This document shows positions 19,688 through 28,896 of a stretch of DNA of 64,000 bases, piece after piece. Position 1 is the first letter of the stretch, and every line of letters starts with the position of its first letter. The notes below the pieces were generated by a model that saw nothing but the letters and a program-made list of their open reading frames with translations, was not told the DNA's origin and did no database searches. Source of the stretch: BM003 sp963699835 (GTDB lineage Bacteria; Pseudomonadota; Gammaproteobacteria; Steroidobacterales; BM003); assembly GCA_963699835.1 (NCBI GenBank), contig CAVOVJ010000004.1, forward strand, positions 248,001 through 312,000. Direction: 5' to 3'. A program made the position numbers and the translations under genes.

Positions 19688-20689
19688 ATGAACAGGGAAT
19701 TTACCGCATACCGGATCGAAAAAACGGATACTGGAACCGCTGCGGGTTTCCAGCAGATGCACATCGACGAGCTCACTGACGGCGATGTGCTGATACGCGC
19801 CGAATTCTCATGCATCAATTACAAGGATGCACTGGCTGCGACCGGCGTCGGGCGCATCCTGCGCCGGTTTCCGCTGAATGGCGGTATAGACGTTGCCGGG
19901 ATCGTGGAGCAGTCGCAGGACGCGCGGTTTCAGCCCGGCGACCCGGTCCTGGTAACCGGGTGCGGGCTGGGCGAAGAATTTGACGGCGGGTATGCGCAGT
20001 TCGTCCGCGCGCGCGGAGACTGGGTGATCCCGATACCCGGGGGGCTCGACACCCGTTCGGCCATGGCGGTCGGAACCGCCGGCTTTACCGCCGCACTCGC
20101 GGTTCACCGGATGGAGCAGAACGGCCAGGCACCCGGTAACGGTCCGATCGCGATCACCGGCGCGAGTGGCGGTGTGGGCAGCATCGCGCTCGATATGCTT
20201 GCCGGTCGCGGTTACGAGGTGGTCGCGATAAGCGGTAAGAAGAGCGCGAAAGACTATCTCGAGACGCTCGGCGCCAGCCGGATACTGCATCCGTCCGACA
20301 TCGATTTCGGGCAGCGGCCACTGGAAAAAGCGTTGTGGGCCGGGGCGGTGGACAATCTCGGCGGCGAGTTCCTGACCTGGCTTACGCGGACGACCGACTT
20401 CTGGGGAAATATCGCCAGCATCGGGCTCGCCTCGTCTCACGAACTGCATACCACCGTTATGCCGTTCATTCTGCGCGGTGTCAGTTTGCTCGGAATTAAC
20501 TCGGTCGAGACGCCGCGGCCGCTGCGCGAGGCGGTCTGGGAGCGGCTCGCGGGAGATCTGAAACCGCCGCATCTCGATCTGATCGCGAGCCGCTGTATCG
20601 GATTCGATGAGTTGCCCGGGGCGTTCCAGGATTATCTCGATGGCAAGGTGACCGGGCGCACTATCGTGGCTATCCCGGCGTTCGCCTAG
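19688..20689 (+). CDS. acuI: Acryloyl-CoA reductase (AcuI/YhdH family, NADPH-dependent)
   Basis: 333 aa from ATG 19688 with a GAGGAG ribosome site. YhdH-type medium-chain reductase without catalytic zinc ligands: FSCINYKDALAATGVGRILR at residues ~38-57, PLNGGIDVAGIVEQS, nucleotide-binding ITGASGGVGSIALDML, and SGKKSAKDYLETLGASRI. The family reduces toxic acryloyl-CoA to propionyl-CoA. Directly upstream of prpBCD, which consumes propionyl-CoA, supporting that role. Confidence 0.9.
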   Translation: MNREFTAYRIEKTDTGTAAGFQQMHIDELTDGDVLIRAEFSCINYKDALAATGVGRILRRFPLNGGIDVAGIVEQSQDARFQPGDPVLVTGCGLGEEFDGGYAQFVRARGDWVIPIPGGLDTRSAMAVGTAGFTAALAVHRMEQNGQAPGNGPIAITGASGGVGSIALDMLAGRGYEVVAISGKKSAKDYLETLGASRILHPSDIDFGQRPLEKALWAGAVDNLGGEFLTWLTRTTDFWGNIASIGLASSHELHTTVMPFILRGVSLLGINSVETPRPLREAVWERLAGDLKPPHLDLIASRCIGFDELPGAFQDYLDGKVTGRTIVAIPAFA

Positions 20690-20700
20690 ACGATAGTCCC

Positions 20701-20719
20701 GGCCACGCCAGCCGTGGCC
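20701..20719 (+). terminator. Short hairpin between acuI and prpB
   Basis: A 7-bp stem with 5-base loop just after acuI. There is no adjacent T-run (a T5 occurs about 20 bases on), so terminator function is weakly supported. Confidence 0.25.
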
Positions 20720-20783
20720 TCATGCTAAACTAGCGGGCCTTTTTGTTGCGCTGCGGCGCGACTGGCATCGGGGGGTATTCATA

Positions 20784-21674
20784 ATGTCTGGGACTGATTC
20801 CGCGGGACGCCGATTGCGGGCTGCACTTGAGCAGGAGCGGCCGCTGCAGGTCGTTGGCGCGATAAACGCGTTCAGTGCGCTACTCGCCGAGCAATCGGGT
20901 TTTCGCGCGATCTATCTGTCCGGCGCGGGCGTGGCTAATGCATCGTTTGGCCTCCCGGATCTGGGTCTGACAACATTGAACGACGTGTGCGAGGACGTAC
21001 GCCGGATCAGCGGTGCAACGCGCTTGCCGTTGCTGGTAGACGCCGATACTGGCTGGGGCCAGGCTTTCATGATCAGCCGTACTATCCGCGAACTGATCCG
21101 TGCCGGTGCCGCCGGTTGTCATCTCGAGGACCAGGTCCAGGCGAAACGCTGCGGTCACCGGCCCGGCAAGGCGCTGGTGCCGCGCGAGGAGATGGCGGAC
21201 CGGATCAGGGCCGCCGTTGATGGCCGCGACGACCCCGAATTCGTAATCATGGCGAGAACCGATGCCCACGCGGTCGAGGGCCAGGGGGCCGCGGTCGAGC
21301 GCGCACTCGCTTATGTCGAGGCGGGGGCCGACATGATTTTTGCCGAGGCGCTGACGACACTCGATGAGTATCGCGAATTCACGAACGCGGTAGGCGTTCC
21401 GGTACTTGCGAACATCACCGAATTCGGCAAGACCCCGTTATTCACGGTCGAGGAACTGGGCGATTCCGGCGTGGCAATGGTGTTGTACCCGCTTTCGGCG
21501 TTTCGCGCGATGAGCAAGGCCGCGCTGGCGGTCTACATCGGGCTGCGCGAGGCCGGAACGCAGCAGCATTTGCTCGGGACGATGCAGACCCGGGCCGAGT
21601 TGTACGACGTTCTGGGCTATCACGATTACGAACAAAAACTCGACGCATTGTTCGCCGAGGGCAAGGAGAAATAG
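20784..21674 (+). CDS. prpB: 2-methylisocitrate lyase
   Basis: 296 aa. VVGAINAFSALLAEQSGF, YLSGAGVANASFGLPDLG, and the catalytic-loop region HLEDQVQAKRCGHRPGKALV (with the KRCGH signature) identify the PrpB/isocitrate lyase family; ARTDAHAVEG and VLANITEFGKTPLF complete it. Cleaves 2-methylisocitrate to pyruvate and succinate. First gene of prpBCD. Confidence 0.95.
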   Translation: MSGTDSAGRRLRAALEQERPLQVVGAINAFSALLAEQSGFRAIYLSGAGVANASFGLPDLGLTTLNDVCEDVRRISGATRLPLLVDADTGWGQAFMISRTIRELIRAGAAGCHLEDQVQAKRCGHRPGKALVPREEMADRIRAAVDGRDDPEFVIMARTDAHAVEGQGAAVERALAYVEAGADMIFAEALTTLDEYREFTNAVGVPVLANITEFGKTPLFTVEELGDSGVAMVLYPLSAFRAMSKAALAVYIGLREAGTQQHLLGTMQTRAELYDVLGYHDYEQKLDALFAEGKEK

Positions 21675-21728
21675 GCCGGATGGGAAATGCGGCGCGGACA
21701 TGGCGCTAATTGCAGAAGGGGATATCCG

Positions 21729-22850
21729 ATGAGCGAGAAGAAAGGCGGTGGCCTGGCTGGAGTGACGGCGGGCGAAACGGCGATTTGTACCGTTGGCAAA
21801 GAAGGCGCGGGGCTGACCTATCGCGGTTACGACATTACCGACCTGGCCGAAATGGGCAGTTTCGAGGAAGTGGCCTACCTCCTTCATTATGGCAAGCTTC
21901 CCACCGTTGCCGAACTGGCCGCCTACCGCAAGCGGCTGAAGGGGCTGCGCGGCATGCCGGACGAGTTGAAGATTCTGCTCGAGGCCATTCCCGCTGAAAC
22001 CCACCCGATGGATGTGATGCGCACCGGATGCTCGTTTCTCGGCAACCTCGAGCCTGAGGGTGACCCATCGAACCAGCACGACGTCGCGGACCGTCTCGTC
22101 GCGGTTTTTCCGTCGATTCTGTTGTACTGGCACAGGTTTCATAGCGACGGCAAACGCATCGACGTCGATACCCCGGACGACAGTGTCGCCGGGCACTTCC
22201 TGCACTTGCTGCATGACCGCGAACCCGCGGAAAGCCATCGCCGGACCCTCGATGTTTCGCTGATTCTGTACGCCGAGCACGAGTTCAACGCTTCGACGTT
22301 CACGGCGCGAGTCATTACCGCGACATTGTCCGATTTCCATTCCGCGATAACCGGGGCGATTGGCGCGTTGCGCGGCCCGCTCCACGGCGGCGCCAACGAG
22401 GCGGCGATGGAGCTGATCGAGCGGTTCGGCGACGCCGAGGCGGCCGCCGCCGGGGTGCGGGAGATGCTCGAGCGCAAGGACAAGATCATGGGTTTCGGCC
22501 ATCGCGTTTACACAACGGTGGACCCGCGCAATGCCTTCAACAAGCGCATGTCAAAAACCTTGGCGCAAGAGACTGGCGACACCTGGATGTATGCGGTCTC
22601 GGAAGCGATCGAGAAGGTCATGTGGGACGAAAAGAAACTGTTTGCAAATGCCGATTTCTACTCGGCCAGCGCCTATCATTTCATGGGCATACCGACCTAT
22701 CTGTTTACCCCGATTTTCGTCTGCTCGCGGGTAACCGGCTGGTCTGCTCATATCATGGAGCAGCGCGCCAACAATCGTCTGATTCGTCCGGGCGCCGACT
22801 ACATCGGCCCCGCGTTGCAGAAATGGGTCGCGTTGGAAGAACGCGTCTGA
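21729..22850 (+). CDS. prpC: 2-methylcitrate synthase
   Basis: 373 aa from ATG 21729. GLAGVTAGETAICTVGKEG and LTYRGYDITDLAE at the N-terminus, LHGGANEAAMELI and the active-site stretch GFGHRVYTTVDPRNAF; SRVTGWSAHIMEQRANNRLI is the family C-terminus. Condenses propionyl-CoA with oxaloacetate. The length and the early GVTAGETAI motif favour methylcitrate synthase over citrate synthase. Confidence 0.95.
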   Translation: MSEKKGGGLAGVTAGETAICTVGKEGAGLTYRGYDITDLAEMGSFEEVAYLLHYGKLPTVAELAAYRKRLKGLRGMPDELKILLEAIPAETHPMDVMRTGCSFLGNLEPEGDPSNQHDVADRLVAVFPSILLYWHRFHSDGKRIDVDTPDDSVAGHFLHLLHDREPAESHRRTLDVSLILYAEHEFNASTFTARVITATLSDFHSAITGAIGALRGPLHGGANEAAMELIERFGDAEAAAAGVREMLERKDKIMGFGHRVYTTVDPRNAFNKRMSKTLAQETGDTWMYAVSEAIEKVMWDEKKLFANADFYSASAYHFMGIPTYLFTPIFVCSRVTGWSAHIMEQRANNRLIRPGADYIGPALQKWVALEERV

Positions 22851-22878
22851 AACCGAAACCCCAAGGAGCGATTCTTCG

Positions 22879-24334
22879 ATGTCAGGAGTGGATATTCGTT
22901 CGGCGCAAAGGCCGGACCCCGATCAGGTTCTGGTCGACATAGCCGAGTACGTACTCGACACCAGCATCGACAGCAATGAGGCCTTCCGCACGGCGCGTCA
23001 CTGCCTGATGGACACGCTTGCCTGCGGCTTTCAGGCACTCGATTACCCGGCCTGCACGAAGTTGCTCGGCCCGGTTGTACCGGGGGCGGTGATGCCCGGC
23101 GGCGCGCGTGTTCCCGGTACCTCGTACGAACTGGACCCGGTGCAGGCCGCGTTCAATATCGGCGCGCTGATCCGCTGGCTCGACTTCAACGATACCTGGC
23201 TGGCCGCTGAATGGGGCCATCCCTCGGACAATCTCGGCGCCATTCTCGCTGTCGCGGATTATCTGAGCCGGACCCGAATTGCCCGCGGCGAGGATCCGCT
23301 CACGATGCGGGACGTGCTGACCGGGATGATCAAGGCGCACGAGATTCAGGGCGTCCTTGCGCTGGAAAACAGCTTCAACCGGGTCGGGCTCGATCATGTG
23401 CTGCTGGTGAGGATTGCCTCTACCGCGGTAGTAACGGCCATGCTTGGCGGCGATCGCGACACCGTGATCAACGCGGTTTCGAATGCCTGGATAGACGGTG
23501 GCGCGCTGCGCACCTATCGCCACGCCCCGAACACCGGGTCGCGCAAAAGCTGGGCCGCGGGAGACGCGACCAGTCGCGCGGTGCGCCATGCGTTGATTGC
23601 GATGACCGGCGAGATGGGTTACCCGTCTGCGTTGTCGGCGCCGACCTGGGGCTTCTACGACGTGTTGTTCAAGGGGCAGCCGTTTACATTCCCGCAAGGT
23701 TTTGCCAGCTACGTGATGGAAAACGTGCTGTTCAAGATTTCCTATCCGGCCGAGTTCCATGCGCAAACCGCGGTCGAGGCGGCAATGACGCTGCACCCGC
23801 AGCTCGATGGACGGATCGACGATATCGCCAGGATCGTGATCGAGACCCAGGAACCGGGAGTGCGGATCATCGACAAGACCGGTCCGCTGGACAATCCGGC
23901 CGATCGCGATCACTGCATCCAGTACATGGTCGCAATTCCACTGTTGTTCGGACGGCTTGCTGGCCAGCGACTACGAAGACGAAGTGGCGACCGATCCGCG
24001 CGTGGATATGCTACGCGGCAAAATGGAAGTCTACGAGAACGAGCAGTTCACCCGCGATTACTACGATCCGGAAAAGCGCTTCATCGGCAATGCGGTGCAG
24101 GTGTTCTTCCACGACGGTTCCAGCACCGACCGGGTCGTGGTGGAGTTTCCGATCGGTCATCGCCGCCGGCGTGACGAGGGAATCCCGGTCCTGGTCGAGA
24201 AATTCCGCGCCAGCATCGGCCCCAAAATCACACCGCAGCAGTGGGAGTTGCTGGATGCGGTTTGTTCCGACCAGGCGCGTCTCGAGGCGACACCGGTCAA
24301 CGAATTCATGGCGCTCGTAATCAGCGCCGGCTGA
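22879..24334 (+). CDS. prpD: 2-methylcitrate dehydratase (one +1 frame break)
   Basis: About 484 aa when corrected. MmgE/PrpD family: RHCLMDTLACGFQALDYP, WLDFNDTWLAAEWGHPSDNLG, KISYPAEFHAQTAVEAA, DHCIQYMVAIPLLFGRL. After FGRL the frame breaks; dropping base 23959 continues as LASDYEDEVATDPRVDMLRG, the normal C-terminal domain, to a stop at 24334. Converts 2-methylcitrate to 2-methyl-cis-aconitate. PrpD-type (no iron-sulfur cluster), so no acnD/prpF is required. Third gene of prpBCD. Confidence 0.92.
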
Positions 24335-24367
24335 ACGCGACGGTATGCGCCGCCCGAATTCGTTACC

Positions 24368-25003
24368 GTGAGTGAGGCGCGCGACCAGCTCGCGGCCGGG
24401 ATCGAGGCGCTCGGGCTGACGGTGCCGCCGGCGGCGACGCAAAAGCTGGTCGATTATCTCGAGCTTCTGGCGCGCTGGAATCGGGTACACAACCTGACCG
24501 CGGTGCGCGATGTATCGCAGATGGTGCCGCGCCACCTGTTGGACAGCCTGGCCGTGTGGCCCCATGTCCGCGGAGCCAGTCTGCTCGATGTCGGCAGCGG
24601 TGCTGGTCTGCCGGGTTTGCCGCTGGCAATCGCAGATCCCGCTATCGAGGTTTGCCTGCTGGACGCCCGCGGCAAACGGATCGGGTTTCTGCGCCATGTC
24701 AAGACCGTGCTGGGTCTGGCCAACGTCAGCGTCGTCCACGCGAGGGTCGAGGACTATCGTGCAGAGCGCCGCTTTGATACCGTGATCGCCCGCGCCTTCT
24801 CCAGCATTGGCAATCTGCTCGCGGCCGCCGGGCACCTGTGTGCCGCCAACGGGCGAGTGCTGGCAATGAAAGGCGCGTATCCGGGCGAGGAAATTGCAGC
24901 AATGCCGGCTGGCTGGCGGCTGCAGCAGACTTTGCCCTTGCAGGTTCCGCTGCTCGACGAGCAACGGCACCTGCTGGTTTTCGAGGCGGAGTCCAGCGAG
25001 TGA
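24368..25003 (+). CDS. rsmG: 16S rRNA (guanine527-N7)-methyltransferase RsmG
   Basis: 211 aa, GTG start. YLELLARWNRVHNLTAVRD is the RsmG/GidB N-terminal signature, with the SAM-binding motif LLDVGSGAGLPGLPLAI and CLLDARGKRIGFLRHV. Methylates G527 of 16S rRNA. Its stop overlaps the parA start (GTGA). Confidence 0.95.
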   Translation: MSEARDQLAAGIEALGLTVPPAATQKLVDYLELLARWNRVHNLTAVRDVSQMVPRHLLDSLAVWPHVRGASLLDVGSGAGLPGLPLAIADPAIEVCLLDARGKRIGFLRHVKTVLGLANVSVVHARVEDYRAERRFDTVIARAFSSIGNLLAAAGHLCAANGRVLAMKGAYPGEEIAAMPAGWRLQQTLPLQVPLLDEQRHLLVFEAESSE

Positions 25004-25797
25004 CGGCCAAACTGATCGCGGTTGCAAACCAGAAGGGCGGGGTCGGCAAGACTACGACCTGCGTTAACCTTGCGGCGAGCCTTGCGGCCACTCGGCGCAG
25101 AGTCCTGCTGATCGACATGGATCCCCAGGGCAACGCGACGATGGGCGCCGGGGTCGACAAGCGCGGACTGGAATTGACGGCGTGTGACGTTCTGCTGGGC
25201 GATGCCAGCGCCGAACAGGCGATGCTGGCGGTGGAACAGGGCGGTTTCCACGTCATTCCGGGCAACGAGGACCTGACCGCGGCGGAGGTTCAGCTGCTCA
25301 ACGAGTTCGGTCGCGAGATGCGTTTGCGCAATGCGCTGGCCGATGTCCGCGCGCGTTTCGATTATGTGCTGATCGATTGTCCCCCGTCGATAAATATGCT
25401 GACGGTAAACGCGTTGACGGCGGCGGACAGCGTGCTGATACCGATGCAATGCGAATACTATGCGCTCGAGGGGCTGACGGCATTGATGGCGACCATCGAA
25501 CAGCTGCGCCAGACGGTCAATCCTCACCTGCGGATCGAGGGCTTGCTGCGTACGATGTTCGATCCGCGTAATAACCTGACCAACGAGGTATCCGGCCAGT
25601 TGCTGGTTCATTTCGGAGACAAGGTCTTTCGCACGGTGATTCCGCGCAATGTGCGGCTTGCAGAGGCGCCGAGTTTCGGGGTCCCGGTCCTTTATCACGA
25701 CAAGGACTCGCGCGGCGCGCTTGCCTATCTCGCGCTGGCCGGCGAGCTGATCCGCCGCGACGAGGCCGCCGCCGGTGCAGTCGCCGGGACGGCCTGA
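25000..25797 (+). CDS. parA: Chromosome partitioning ATPase ParA (Soj)
   Basis: 265 aa from the GTG at 25000. Deviant Walker A KGGVGKTTTCVNLAASLA at the very N-terminus, IDMDPQGNATMGAGV, and the Walker B region DYVLIDCPPSINMLTVNAL. Chromosomal ParA without an N-terminal helix-turn-helix domain. Moves ParB-parS complexes during segregation. No parS palindrome of the usual TGTTTCACGTGAAACA type was seen in the window. Confidence 0.95.
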   Translation: MTAKLIAVANQKGGVGKTTTCVNLAASLAATRRRVLLIDMDPQGNATMGAGVDKRGLELTACDVLLGDASAEQAMLAVEQGGFHVIPGNEDLTAAEVQLLNEFGREMRLRNALADVRARFDYVLIDCPPSINMLTVNALTAADSVLIPMQCEYYALEGLTALMATIEQLRQTVNPHLRIEGLLRTMFDPRNNLTNEVSGQLLVHFGDKVFRTVIPRNVRLAEAPSFGVPVLYHDKDSRGALAYLALAGELIRRDEAAAGAVAGTA

Positions 25798-25856
25798 AAT
25801 CCACAGCGTACAATTCTTCCCGCGCGGGCGGGACAGCTTATCGGAGTACTGAATAA

Positions 25857-26744
25857 ATGGCGGCGAAACGCAAGACACTTGGGCGAGGTCTCGATGCATT
25901 GCTCGGTTCGGGTGCGCGGCCGGGTGGCACGGCCGCCAGCGACGGCGAATTTCGCCGGATCCCGATCGAATTGCTCCAGCGCGGGCGCTATCAGCCGCGT
26001 ACCGATATGCGTCCGGAGAGTCTCGAGGAGCTTGCCGACTCGATTCGTGCCCAGGGTGTCGTGCAGCCGATAGTAGTCCGGGCGGTCGGTAGGGCCGAAG
26101 GCGGCGGCCCCGAAACTTTCGAGATCATTGCCGGCGAACGGCGCTGGCGAGCCGCGCAAATTGCCGGCCTCGCCGAGGTCCCGGCCGTCGTTCGTGAAGT
26201 TGACGACGAAGCCGCCGTCGCAATGGCGCTGATAGAGAACATTCAGCGCGAGAATCTGAACCCGCTCGAGGAAGCGACCGCATTGATGCGGCTGATAGAG
26301 GAGTTTTCGATGACCCACCAGCAGGCCGCGGAGGCCGTGGGGCGTTCGCGCGCGGCGGTCAGCAACCTGTTGCGCCTGCTCGAGCTCAGCGATGCGGTGA
26401 AGGGCATGGTCGAGCGGCGTGAGCTCGAAATGGGGCATGCCCGCAGTCTGCTGAGCCTCACCCAGGAGCGGCAGCAGGCGGAAGTGGCGCGGCTGGTCCA
26501 CAAAAAGGGCCTTTCTGTTCGCGAGACCGAGGCGCTGGTGCGGCGCCTGCTCGAAGGCAAACAGCCCGCCGAGAAGCGCTCCAGCGCGCCAAAAGACCCG
26601 GATGTCCGTACCCTCGAGAACACGCTCAGTGAGCGTCTCGGGGCCCGGGTGGCAATCCAGAGCGGTGCCCGCGGCCGCGGCAAGCTCGTGGTCAGCTTCA
26701 ATTCGCTGGAGGAACTCGAGGGCATCCTCGAACATATCAAATGA
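25857..26744 (+). CDS. parB: Chromosome partitioning protein ParB
   Basis: 295 aa. N-terminal KTLGRGLDALLGSG, CTPase motifs with IIAGERRWRAAQIAGL, ALIENIQRENLNPLEEA, and a helix-turn-helix (MTHQQAAEAVGRSRAAVSNLL); a short C-terminal dimerisation domain. Binds parS and spreads as a CTP-dependent clamp. Lies 59 bp behind parA. Confidence 0.95.
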   Translation: MAAKRKTLGRGLDALLGSGARPGGTAASDGEFRRIPIELLQRGRYQPRTDMRPESLEELADSIRAQGVVQPIVVRAVGRAEGGGPETFEIIAGERRWRAAQIAGLAEVPAVVREVDDEAAVAMALIENIQRENLNPLEEATALMRLIEEFSMTHQQAAEAVGRSRAAVSNLLRLLELSDAVKGMVERRELEMGHARSLLSLTQERQQAEVARLVHKKGLSVRETEALVRRLLEGKQPAEKRSSAPKDPDVRTLENTLSERLGARVAIQSGARGRGKLVVSFNSLEELEGILEHIK

Positions 26745-26807
26745 GGCCGGCGCGGCCCTCGTGCAGCGAAACTTTGTTGCATTGCTGTTAAACAAGTCCA
26801 CGTTGCG

Positions 26808-26837
26808 TTGCAGCGAAACACGCTTACCCCTTATAAT
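26808..26837 (+). promoter_or_regulatory. Predicted sigma-70 promoter of the atp operon
   Basis: A perfect TATAAT (26832-26837) with a weak -35 TTGCAG (26808-26813) at 18-bp spacing, 32 bp before the atpI start and after parB. It matches the usual location of the atp operon promoter. Confidence 0.55.
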
Positions 26838-26869
26838 TCTGCGGCTCGGGTTCGCCGGGGCAGTTGGCG

Positions 26870-27256
26870 ATGAAATTACCAGTTCGCAGTACTCCCGCGA
26901 AAATCATTGTCGGCCAGCTCGGTGTGACCCTGGTCGGAGCGGTGTTTTGGCTGCTTCGCGGTGGCGCAGAGGCCGGGCTGGGAGCTCTTGCAGGAGGCGG
27001 AATCAGCGTTCTGCTCAGCGTCTATTTCGCGATCAAGGTGTTTGCACGGCCGGACAGTGATCCGCAGGCAATGCTAGGCACTTTTTTCAGGGCGGAGGCG
27101 CTGAAGCTGGTGCTGGCTGTGGTGCTTTTCTCGGCCGCAGCTATTTTTTTGAGTCACGTGTACGTGCCGCTGATCACGACATTTGTCGGGACGCTGGCCG
27201 TGTACTGGTTTGCTCTGCTGTTTACACGCTATGACACAGCAGGATTTGGAAGGTAG
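26870..27256 (+). CDS. atpI: ATP synthase subunit I (AtpI)
   Basis: 128 aa from ATG 26870 (a TTG at 26864 is an alternative). Four hydrophobic helices: KIIVGQLGVTLVGAVFWLL, GLGALAGGGISVLLSVYFAI, ALKLVLAVVLFSAAAIFLS and VGTLAVYWFALLFTRY. Small membrane protein that helps assemble the c-ring; poorly conserved, assigned by fold and position as first gene of the operon. Confidence 0.85.
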   Translation: MKLPVRSTPAKIIVGQLGVTLVGAVFWLLRGGAEAGLGALAGGGISVLLSVYFAIKVFARPDSDPQAMLGTFFRAEALKLVLAVVLFSAAAIFLSHVYVPLITTFVGTLAVYWFALLFTRYDTAGFGR

Positions 27257-27262
27257 GGAAGC

Positions 27263-28045
27263 ATGGCAAGTGCAAGCGGTGCGGGGCCAACTCCGACCGA
27301 ATACGTCACCCATCATCTGACCCATTTATCTGTTGGTGAAGGTTTCTGGACCTTGCACCTCGATACCCTGTTTTTTTCCCTTCTTACCGGGTTTATTTTT
27401 ATCGGGGTGTTCTATTCGGTGGCGCGCAAGGCCACAGCGGGCGTACCGGGCAAGATGCAGAATTTTGTCGAGGTACTGGTCGAGTTCGTCGACAATTCCG
27501 TCAAGGACGCCTTCCACGGACCGCGCGGATTCGTCGCGCCGCTGGCGCTGACGGTTTTCTTCTGGGTTTTCCTGTGGAATTTGCTCGACCTTATCCCGGT
27601 CGACCTGTTCCCCTGGCTCGCCAGCAAGATGGGTATCGAGTACTTGCGCATCGTGCCGTCGGCGGATCCCAATGCGACGTTCGGCCTGTCGCTGTCGGTG
27701 CTGGCGCTGATCATCATTTACAGTTTCAAAGGCAAGGGCGCCGGCGGGTTTCTCAGGGAGATGCTGTTCCATCCGTTCGGCAAATTCCCGCTGCTCGTCC
27801 CGTTCAATATCTTGCTCAACATAATCGAAATGATCGCAAAGCCGGTGTCGCTGGCGCTGCGGCTTTTCGGCAATCTCTATGCCGCGGAAATGATCTTCAT
27901 ACTGATTGCCATGCTGCCCTTCTGGGCGCAGTGGATCCCCGGGACTGCGTGGGCCATTTTCCACATCCTCGTGATTCCTCTGCAGGCTTTCATTTTCATG
28001 ACATTGACTATTGTTTATCTGAGCCTCGCGTACGAGGAACACTGA
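27263..28045 (+). CDS. atpB: ATP synthase Fo subunit a
   Basis: 260 aa. GFIFIGVFYSVARKATAGVP, NLLDLIPVDLFPW and the proton-channel helix SLALRLFGNLYAAEMI containing the essential arginine. Forms the stator half-channels next to the c-ring. Starts 6 bp after atpI. Confidence 0.96.
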   Translation: MASASGAGPTPTEYVTHHLTHLSVGEGFWTLHLDTLFFSLLTGFIFIGVFYSVARKATAGVPGKMQNFVEVLVEFVDNSVKDAFHGPRGFVAPLALTVFFWVFLWNLLDLIPVDLFPWLASKMGIEYLRIVPSADPNATFGLSLSVLALIIIYSFKGKGAGGFLREMLFHPFGKFPLLVPFNILLNIIEMIAKPVSLALRLFGNLYAAEMIFILIAMLPFWAQWIPGTAWAIFHILVIPLQAFIFMTLTIVYLSLAYEEH

Positions 28046-28088
28046 TTTTTTTATCCGTTAACACCTTGCGTTCCAGGGAGAACACACT

Positions 28089-28358
28089 ATGGAAGCTTTG
28101 ATTGCTCAAATTCAGGCGAACACCGCGATTGCGATCGGTCTCATTTTCGCTTTCGCCGCGCTCGGCACCGGTATCGGCTTCGGCCTTCTCGGCGGCAAGT
28201 TCCTCGAGGGTTCGGCGCGTCAGCCGGAGATGGCGCCGATGCTGCAAACCAAGATGTTCATCGTCGCCGGTCTGCTCGATGCGCTTTCGATCATCGGCGT
28301 CGCATTTGCTGCTTTGTTGATGTTCGGCAATCCGCTGCTCGCCGCGCTTGGCGGCTGA
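28089..28358 (+). CDS. atpE: ATP synthase Fo subunit c
   Basis: 89 aa, two helices joined by the polar loop ARQPE. The first helix has the tight glycine packing motif GTGIGFGLLGG; the second carries the ion-binding carboxylate Asp64 in GLLDALSIIG. Lacks the glutamine/glutamate/serine set of sodium-binding rings, so proton-coupled. Good GGGAG ribosome site, as expected for the most abundant subunit. Confidence 0.96.
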   Translation: MEALIAQIQANTAIAIGLIFAFAALGTGIGFGLLGGKFLEGSARQPEMAPMLQTKMFIVAGLLDALSIIGVAFAALLMFGNPLLAALGG

Positions 28359-28407
28359 TCATCGGGGTGTCTGTTCAACCTCCAAATTCTGAAACGGGGG
28401 AGAGATC

Positions 28408-28878
28408 GTGAACATCAATGTCAGCCTTATAGGCCAGATCATCACGTTCCTGGTGTTCGTCTGGTTCGTGATGAAGTTTGTCTGGCCGCCGATCGTCCAG
28501 GCTATGGCGGAGCGCGAGAAGCGTATTGCCGACGGTCTTGCCGCGGCTGAACGCGGCAAGCAGGAACTCCAGGCGGCGGATGTGAAGGTGGAGGAAATTT
28601 TGCGCGAGGCCCGGCACCAGGCGGCGCAGATCCTCGACAAGGCCAATAAACGCGGCTCCGAGATCGTCGAGGAAGCCAAGACGCAGGCGCGTACCGAGGG
28701 CGATCGTCTGGTTGCTGCGGCCAAGGCCGAAATCAACCAGGAGGTCTCGCGTGCGAGGGAGTCTTTGCGTGCCGAGGTCGCCAGTATCGCGGTCGCCGGC
28801 GCGAGTCAGATTCTTAAGAAAGAGGTCGATGCGGGGACGCATGCGCGTCTGCTCGATGACCTCGTAGCCGAGATGTAA
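28408..28878 (+). CDS. atpF: ATP synthase Fo subunit b
   Basis: 156 aa. Single N-terminal membrane helix (SLIGQIITFLVFVWFVMKFVW) followed by a long charged coiled coil (AEREKRIADGLAAAERGKQE... to the C-terminus). Dimeric peripheral stalk linking Fo to delta. Confidence 0.96.
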   Translation: MNINVSLIGQIITFLVFVWFVMKFVWPPIVQAMAEREKRIADGLAAAERGKQELQAADVKVEEILREARHQAAQILDKANKRGSEIVEEAKTQARTEGDRLVAAAKAEINQEVSRARESLRAEVASIAVAGASQILKKEVDAGTHARLLDDLVAEM

Positions 28879-28896
28879 GCAGCGGGAAAAGCAGAA

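Noticed and set aside
25798..26869. parS site near parAB
   Set aside because: No TGTTTCACGTGAAACA-like palindrome found; CACGTG occurrences in atpI and atpA lack the flanking match.
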